Source of the DNA: Spirochaetota bacterium
GTDB lineage: Bacteria; Spirochaetota; Spirochaetia; Treponematales; UBA12059
Reading direction: 5' to 3'
DNA: 8,608 nt
NCBI GenBank assembly: GCA_022709445.1
Contig: JAKLIU010000074.1
Coordinates: forward strand, 1 to 8,608
The notes under the pieces were generated by a model. That model saw nothing but the letters and a program-made list of their open reading frames with translations. It did not search any database and was not told the origin of the DNA. Shown here one piece after another: positions 5,703-8,608 of the stretch; position 1 is the first letter of the stretch; the number at the start of each line of letters is the position of its first letter. The translations under genes were made by a program, and so were the position numbers.

Positions 5703-6977
5703 ATGAACATTCAACTGATAGCCGTGCTGGCCATATTCGCCGGCGTGTACTTCGCCATAACCACCGAGCTGGTCAACAAGACGGCCGCCGCCCTCCTGGG
5801 CGCCATGCTCGTGGTGCTGCTCAAGGTCATGGACCAGGAGAGCGCCTTCAGGGCCATAGACTGGAACGTGATCTTCCTGCTCATAGGCATGATGATCATC
5901 ACCGGGGTGGCCAAGCGCACCGGCCTCTTCCAGTGGATAGCCATCAAGGCGGCCAAGCTGGCGCGCGGCGAGCCGGTGGCAGTGCTCCTCCTCCTGTCCG
6001 TCGTGACGGCGGTCATCTCCGCCTTCCTGGACAACGTCACCACGGTGCTCATCGTGGTGCCCATCGCCATCCTGATCGCGGTGGAGCTGGGCACCAGCCC
6101 GGTGCCCTTCGTCATCGCCCTGGCCATCGCCTCCAACGTCGGCGGCACCGCCACCCTCATCGGCGACCCGCCCAACATCATGATCGGCTCGGCAGCCGGC
6201 ATCAGTTTCTCGGCCTTCATGGCGAACAACGGGCCGGTCATCCTGGTGTCGCTGGCCGCCTTCTGCGTCTTCGCGATCGTCGCCTTCAGGGGCAAGCTCA
6301 GGGTCACCAACGAGCGCAAGGCCCGCATCATGGAGTTCGACGAATCCAAGGCGATAGAGGACAAGCCGCTGCTCATGCAGACACTGGTGGTGCTGGGCCT
6401 GGTGATCGCCGGATTCCTGGTCCACGGGGCGCTGGGGCTGGAGCCCTCGACCATAGCCATGGCCGGCGCGGCCCTGCTCCTGGTGGTGACGCGCTTCGAC
6501 GACGTGGAGGGCGTGCTGGCCGAGATGGAGTGGTCCACCATACTGTTCTTCATGGGCCTGTTCATCATCGTGGAGGGCCTGGTGGAGGTGGGGGTCATGG
6601 GAACCCTGTCCGCGAAGCTCCTGGCCGCCACTTCGGGCCACGCCTCGCTGACCATGTACGTGGTGCTCTGGGCCTCGGGCATCATCTCGGCCTTCGTGGA
6701 CAACATACCCTTCGTGGCGACCATGATCCCGCTGATCAAGGACCTGGGTTCCGGCATGGGAAGCGCGGCCGTGGAGCCGCTGTGGTGGGCCCTGTCCCTG
6801 GGGGCCTGCCTGGGCGGCAACGGGACCATCATCGGCGCGTCCGCCAACGTGGTGTCCGTTGGCCTGGCCCGCAAGAGCGGCTACGCCATCGGCTTCAAGG
6901 AGTTCTTCAAGTACGGGAGCCTGTTCATGGTGATCACCCTGGCTATCTCGTCGGCCTTCCTGGCCCTCCGCTGGTAG
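5703..6977 (+). CDS. ArsB/NhaD-type ion transporter (IT superfamily)
   Basis: This 424-residue polytopic membrane protein, with about 10-12 hydrophobic segments, belongs to the ArsB/NhaD/P-protein group. Its two inverted halves each carry a discontinuous-helix signature: SAFLDNVTT at 106-114 with SNVGGTATLIGDPPNIMIG at 144-162, and SAFVDNIPFVATMIP at 329-343 with LGGNGTIIGASANVV at 370-384. The Asp residues 110 and 333 next to Asn are the likely ion-coupling sites. Members include Na+/H+ antiporters and arsenite pumps; no ars genes are near, so a Na+/H+ or organic-anion role is more likely than arsenite efflux, but the substrate is open. A cytosolic loop lies around 196-222. The ATG follows the EIIA-CBS stop by 9 bp; AGG at 5692-5694 is a weak ribosome site overlapping that stop, which suggests translational coupling. 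The gene converges on fdhD. Confidence 0.92.
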   Translation: MNIQLIAVLAIFAGVYFAITTELVNKTAAALLGAMLVVLLKVMDQESAFRAIDWNVIFLLIGMMIITGVAKRTGLFQWIAIKAAKLARGEPVAVLLLLSVVTAVISAFLDNVTTVLIVVPIAILIAVELGTSPVPFVIALAIASNVGGTATLIGDPPNIMIGSAAGISFSAFMANNGPVILVSLAAFCVFAIVAFRGKLRVTNERKARIMEFDESKAIEDKPLLMQTLVVLGLVIAGFLVHGALGLEPSTIAMAGAALLLVVTRFDDVEGVLAEMEWSTILFFMGLFIIVEGLVEVGVMGTLSAKLLAATSGHASLTMYVVLWASGIISAFVDNIPFVATMIPLIKDLGSGMGSAAVEPLWWALSLGACLGGNGTIIGASANVVSVGLARKSGYAIGFKEFFKYGSLFMVITLAISSAFLALRW

Positions 6978-6982
6978 GCGGG

Positions 6983-7027
6983 ATCCTCCCCGGGGAGCCG
7001 GATACGCACGGCCCCCGCCCGGGCGGG
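6983..7027. terminator. GC-palindrome pair between convergent genes (possible bidirectional terminator)
   Basis: Almost the whole gap between the transporter stop and the fdhD stop is made of two perfect palindromes: CTCCCCGGGGAG (6986-6997), extendable with ATCC/GGAT across a bulge (6983-7003), and CCCGCCCGGGCGGG (7014-7027), which touches the fdhD stop codon. Neither has a T-run on either strand. They may stop transcription from both sides with help, or simply stabilise 3' ends. Confidence 0.45.
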
Positions 7028-7834
7028 TCAGTCCGTCAGGCGGCCGGCTCCGCAGTACACCACCCGCGCCGAACCGCCGATCCTGCCCACCAGGGTCAGC
7101 CCGGCCCGCTGTGCAAGCTCCAGGGCGGCCGTGGTGGGTATGCTGCGCGTGACCACCACCGGTATGCGTGCGGCCACGGCCTTGAGGACCATGTCGGCGG
7201 CTATGCGCCCGCTGGTGAGCAGGCAGGCCATGGAGAAGTCCACCCCGTCCAGGAAGGCCCGCCCTATCGCCTTGTCCACGGCATTGTGCCTGCCCACGTC
7301 CTCGCGCGCGCAGAACCAGCGCGACCCGGCGGGAGCGCCGGCCGCCTGCCTGGCCGCCATGGTACCGGCCGGCTCGGGAGCCCCGGCCGCGAGCGCCACG
7401 GCGGCGCAGTGCATGCCGCCGGTTTCCCGGTACATGGCCGCGCGGGAGAACATATCCGCGGCCCACGCCTCCAGCGACGCGATCGGCACGGAGAAGCCCT
7501 CCGGCAGCCGCTCGATGGGAGCGTCCGGGGCGAGGATGCCGCCGGAGCCGCAGCCCGATGCGATGACCGTGCCCAGGCCCAGCCGGTCGGGACCGATGGC
7601 CCCGGGCGCGGTGACGCTGGCGACGCGCAGGTCCGCGCAGGCTCCCAGGGCCAGTATCCTTTCGCGCTCGGTCAGCATGCCGCGCGTGAACAGGTGGCCG
7701 GCCGCCAGGTCCTCCAGGTCCGTCGGCGTGCACATGAGCACGGCGATGCGCCGGCCGTTTGCGCTGAGCTCCACGGGGGTCTCGCGGGCCAGGGGCGGCA
7801 GGCGCCCGGCCGGGGCATCTTCCATCGTCGTCAT
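7028..7834 (-). CDS. fdhD: Formate dehydrogenase accessory sulfurtransferase FdhD
   Basis: This 268-residue protein matches FdhD along its length: RETPVELSANG at 17-27, CTPTDLEDLAAGHLF at 35-49, TGGMHCAA at 138-145, REDVGRHNAVDK at 177-188 and TSGRIAADMVLK at 207-218. FdhD carries sulfur from a cysteine desulfurase to the Mo/W-bis-MGD cofactor of formate dehydrogenase, without which the enzyme is inactive. The catalytic motif reads S-G-C95-G-S-G98-G: the persulfide-bearing first Cys is present, but the second Cys of the usual CGxCG is Gly. About 20 extra Ala/Gly/Pro-rich residues separate TGGMH from RED (150-172). The start at 7834 has GGAG (7844-7847) 9 nt upstream, placed around the stop codon of the ABC-F gene; Met4 (7825) is an alternative. 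It follows that gene by 6 bp, indicating co-transcription. No formate dehydrogenase structural gene is in the window. Confidence 0.95.
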   Translation of the reverse strand: MTTMEDAPAGRLPPLARETPVELSANGRRIAVLMCTPTDLEDLAAGHLFTRGMLTERERILALGACADLRVASVTAPGAIGPDRLGLGTVIASGCGSGGILAPDAPIERLPEGFSVPIASLEAWAADMFSRAAMYRETGGMHCAAVALAAGAPEPAGTMAARQAAGAPAGSRWFCAREDVGRHNAVDKAIGRAFLDGVDFSMACLLTSGRIAADMVLKAVAARIPVVVTRSIPTTAALELAQRAGLTLVGRIGGSARVVYCGAGRLTD

Positions 7835-7840
7835 GCTTCC

Positions 7841-8608
7841 TCACTCCATCCTGCGCCAGAGACCGTCCAGGCGCGCGTTGTGCCGTTCCAGTTCCGCGGC
7901 CAGCTCCTTGGCCAGCTTGAACTCGCGCCGGTCGAAGGCCCCGGCTATCTTGCGCTCGTACTCTTCCTTCTGCCGCTCCATCGCGTTGATCGCGTCCTCC
8001 AGGGCTCGCGACTCCATCGCGCGCGACTCCGCCGCACCGCCGTCCGCGGTCCCGCCGCCCGTCGCGACCGCCCTTCCCCGCCCCTCGAGGCCGACGGCGC
8101 GCTTTCCGGCCTTCTCGCCTGAGGAGGCCGGCCGGCCCAGGTCGCGCCACCACTCGGCGAAGCTCCCCTCATACTCGATGAAGCGCCTGTCTTCAATGAA
8201 GACCACGCGCTCGGCCACCTTGTCCAGGAAGTATCGGTCGTGGGATACCACCAGCACCGTACCCTCGAAGCCGTCCAGCGCGTCCTCCACCGCTTCCCGC
8301 ATGGGAATGTCCAGGTGGTTGGTCGGCTCGTCCAGGACCAGGAAGTTGGCCTTGAGCGCGGAGGCCCGGGCCATCTGCAGGCGGTTGAGCTCGCCGCCCG
8401 ACAGGGAGGAAATCTTCTTGTCCAGGTCGTCGTAGCCGAACAGGAAGGTGGACAGGTGCGACTGCACCTCCCGCCTGGTGGGCAGGATCTTGAGGAAGGA
8501 TTCCTCCACGGTGGCCGCCGGGTCGAAGGTCTCCTGGTGCTGGGCGCAGTAGCCGACGCGCATGCTCGGCCCCACCCTCAGCACCGGGTCGTCCCAGGAG
8601 CCGCGCCC
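7841..8608 (-). CDS. ABC-F family ATPase, C-terminal part (5' end outside window)
   Basis: The frame is open to the window end, so the gene is cut; the visible 255 codons are the end of the second ABC domain and the tail. In order they hold MRVGYCAQHQETFDP (Q-loop region), the ABC signature LSGGELNRLQMA, Walker B FLVLDEPTNHLD and the H-loop VVSHDRYFLDKV. No membrane segment is present. LDEPTNHLD together with the SGGELNRLQ signature and a C-terminal charged coiled coil (about the last 55 residues, LEDAINAMERQKEEYERKI to the end) is typical of soluble ABC-F proteins, which act on the ribosome as translation factors (EttA/Uup-like) or, in some, give antibiotic protection. The linker before the coiled coil is low complexity (GGGTADGGAA, ESRAMESRAL). 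The Walker A motifs, first ABC domain and inter-domain linker are beyond the window, so the subfamily cannot be assigned. The stop lies 6 bp before fdhD. Confidence 0.9.
   Translation of the reverse strand, partial: GRGSWDDPVLRVGPSMRVGYCAQHQETFDPAATVEESFLKILPTRREVQSHLSTFLFGYDDLDKKISSLSGGELNRLQMARASALKANFLVLDEPTNHLDIPMREAVEDALDGFEGTVLVVSHDRYFLDKVAERVVFIEDRRFIEYEGSFAEWWRDLGRPASSGEKAGKRAVGLEGRGRAVATGGGTADGGAAESRAMESRALEDAINAMERQKEEYERKIAGAFDRREFKLAKELAAELERHNARLDGLWRRME

Noticed and set aside
5703..6977. Assignment of the transporter as the arsenite pump ArsB
   Set aside because: The fold signatures are shared by the whole ArsB/NhaD group, and no arsR, arsA, arsC or arsD is nearby, so the specific substrate is not supported.
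8007..8030. CGCGACTCC direct repeat, 15-bp period, in the ABC-F gene
   Set aside because: Only two copies encoding an ESRAM/ESRAL duplication in a low-complexity linker; consistent with local slippage, not a functional array.
4737..8153. Very long minus-strand frame opposite the EIIA-CBS and transporter genes
   Set aside because: It is a GC-rich shadow frame rich in Gly, Arg, His and Asp with no domain pattern, opposite two clearly conserved plus-strand genes.

Overview
The window is a GC-rich (about two thirds GC by eye), densely coded stretch of a bacterial chromosome with eight recognisable genes. No rRNA, tRNA, CRISPR array, insertion sequence, phage gene or other sign of mobility is visible. 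The gene set suggests an anaerobic or microaerophilic bacterium: the tail of a CoA-disulfide-reductase-type flavoprotein, rhodaneses, a rubrerythrin-like diiron protein, the formate dehydrogenase maturation factor FdhD and a bifunctional formiminoglutamate/folate enzyme. Ile ATA and Arg AGG codons are used freely in genes on both strands, which is uncommon at this GC content and argues that the whole window is native to one genome. The phylum cannot be fixed from the sequence; high-GC deltaproteobacterial, spirochaete or synergistete-like lineages are possible guesses.

Layout. (1) Positions 1-683, plus strand: the C-terminal rhodanese domain of a gene cut by the window start, with catalytic Cys replaced by Ser, then a small rhodanese with an intact Cys loop. 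(2) 691-2514, minus strand: ftcD, with an extended -10 promoter upstream and a strong intrinsic terminator downstream, facing the rhodaneses. (3) 2573-4675, plus strand, divergent from ftcD: a ClC Cl-/H+ antiporter carrying a cytosolic TrkA-C-like domain, then a ferritin-like protein 27 bp downstream. (4) 4676-6977, plus strand: a 115-bp regulatory gap with an AT-rich repeat element and a 13-bp inverted repeat that covers the ribosome binding site of the next gene, then a PTS EIIA-CBS-CBS fusion protein and, 9 bp later, an ArsB/NhaD-type ion transporter. (5) 7028-8608, minus strand: an ABC-F ATPase cut by the window end, followed 6 bp later by fdhD. The transporter and fdhD converge on a 50-bp gap made of GC palindromes.

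How the genes may work together. The most notable unit is the EIIA-CBS/transporter pair. A soluble protein combining a PTS phospho-acceptor domain (His68 present) with a nucleotide-sensing CBS pair sits directly upstream of an ion transporter, behind an RNA hairpin that could gate its translation. The inference is that ion or proton antiport is tuned to PTS phosphorylation state and adenylate charge. The adjacent ClC antiporter carries its own fused candidate regulatory domain, so two neighbouring ion transporters each have a cytosolic sensor module. Three catalytic-site departures also deserve attention: the Cys-to-Ser rhodanese, the EIIA domain with the auxiliary His replaced by Tyr, and an FdhD lacking the second Cys of its CxxC-type motif.
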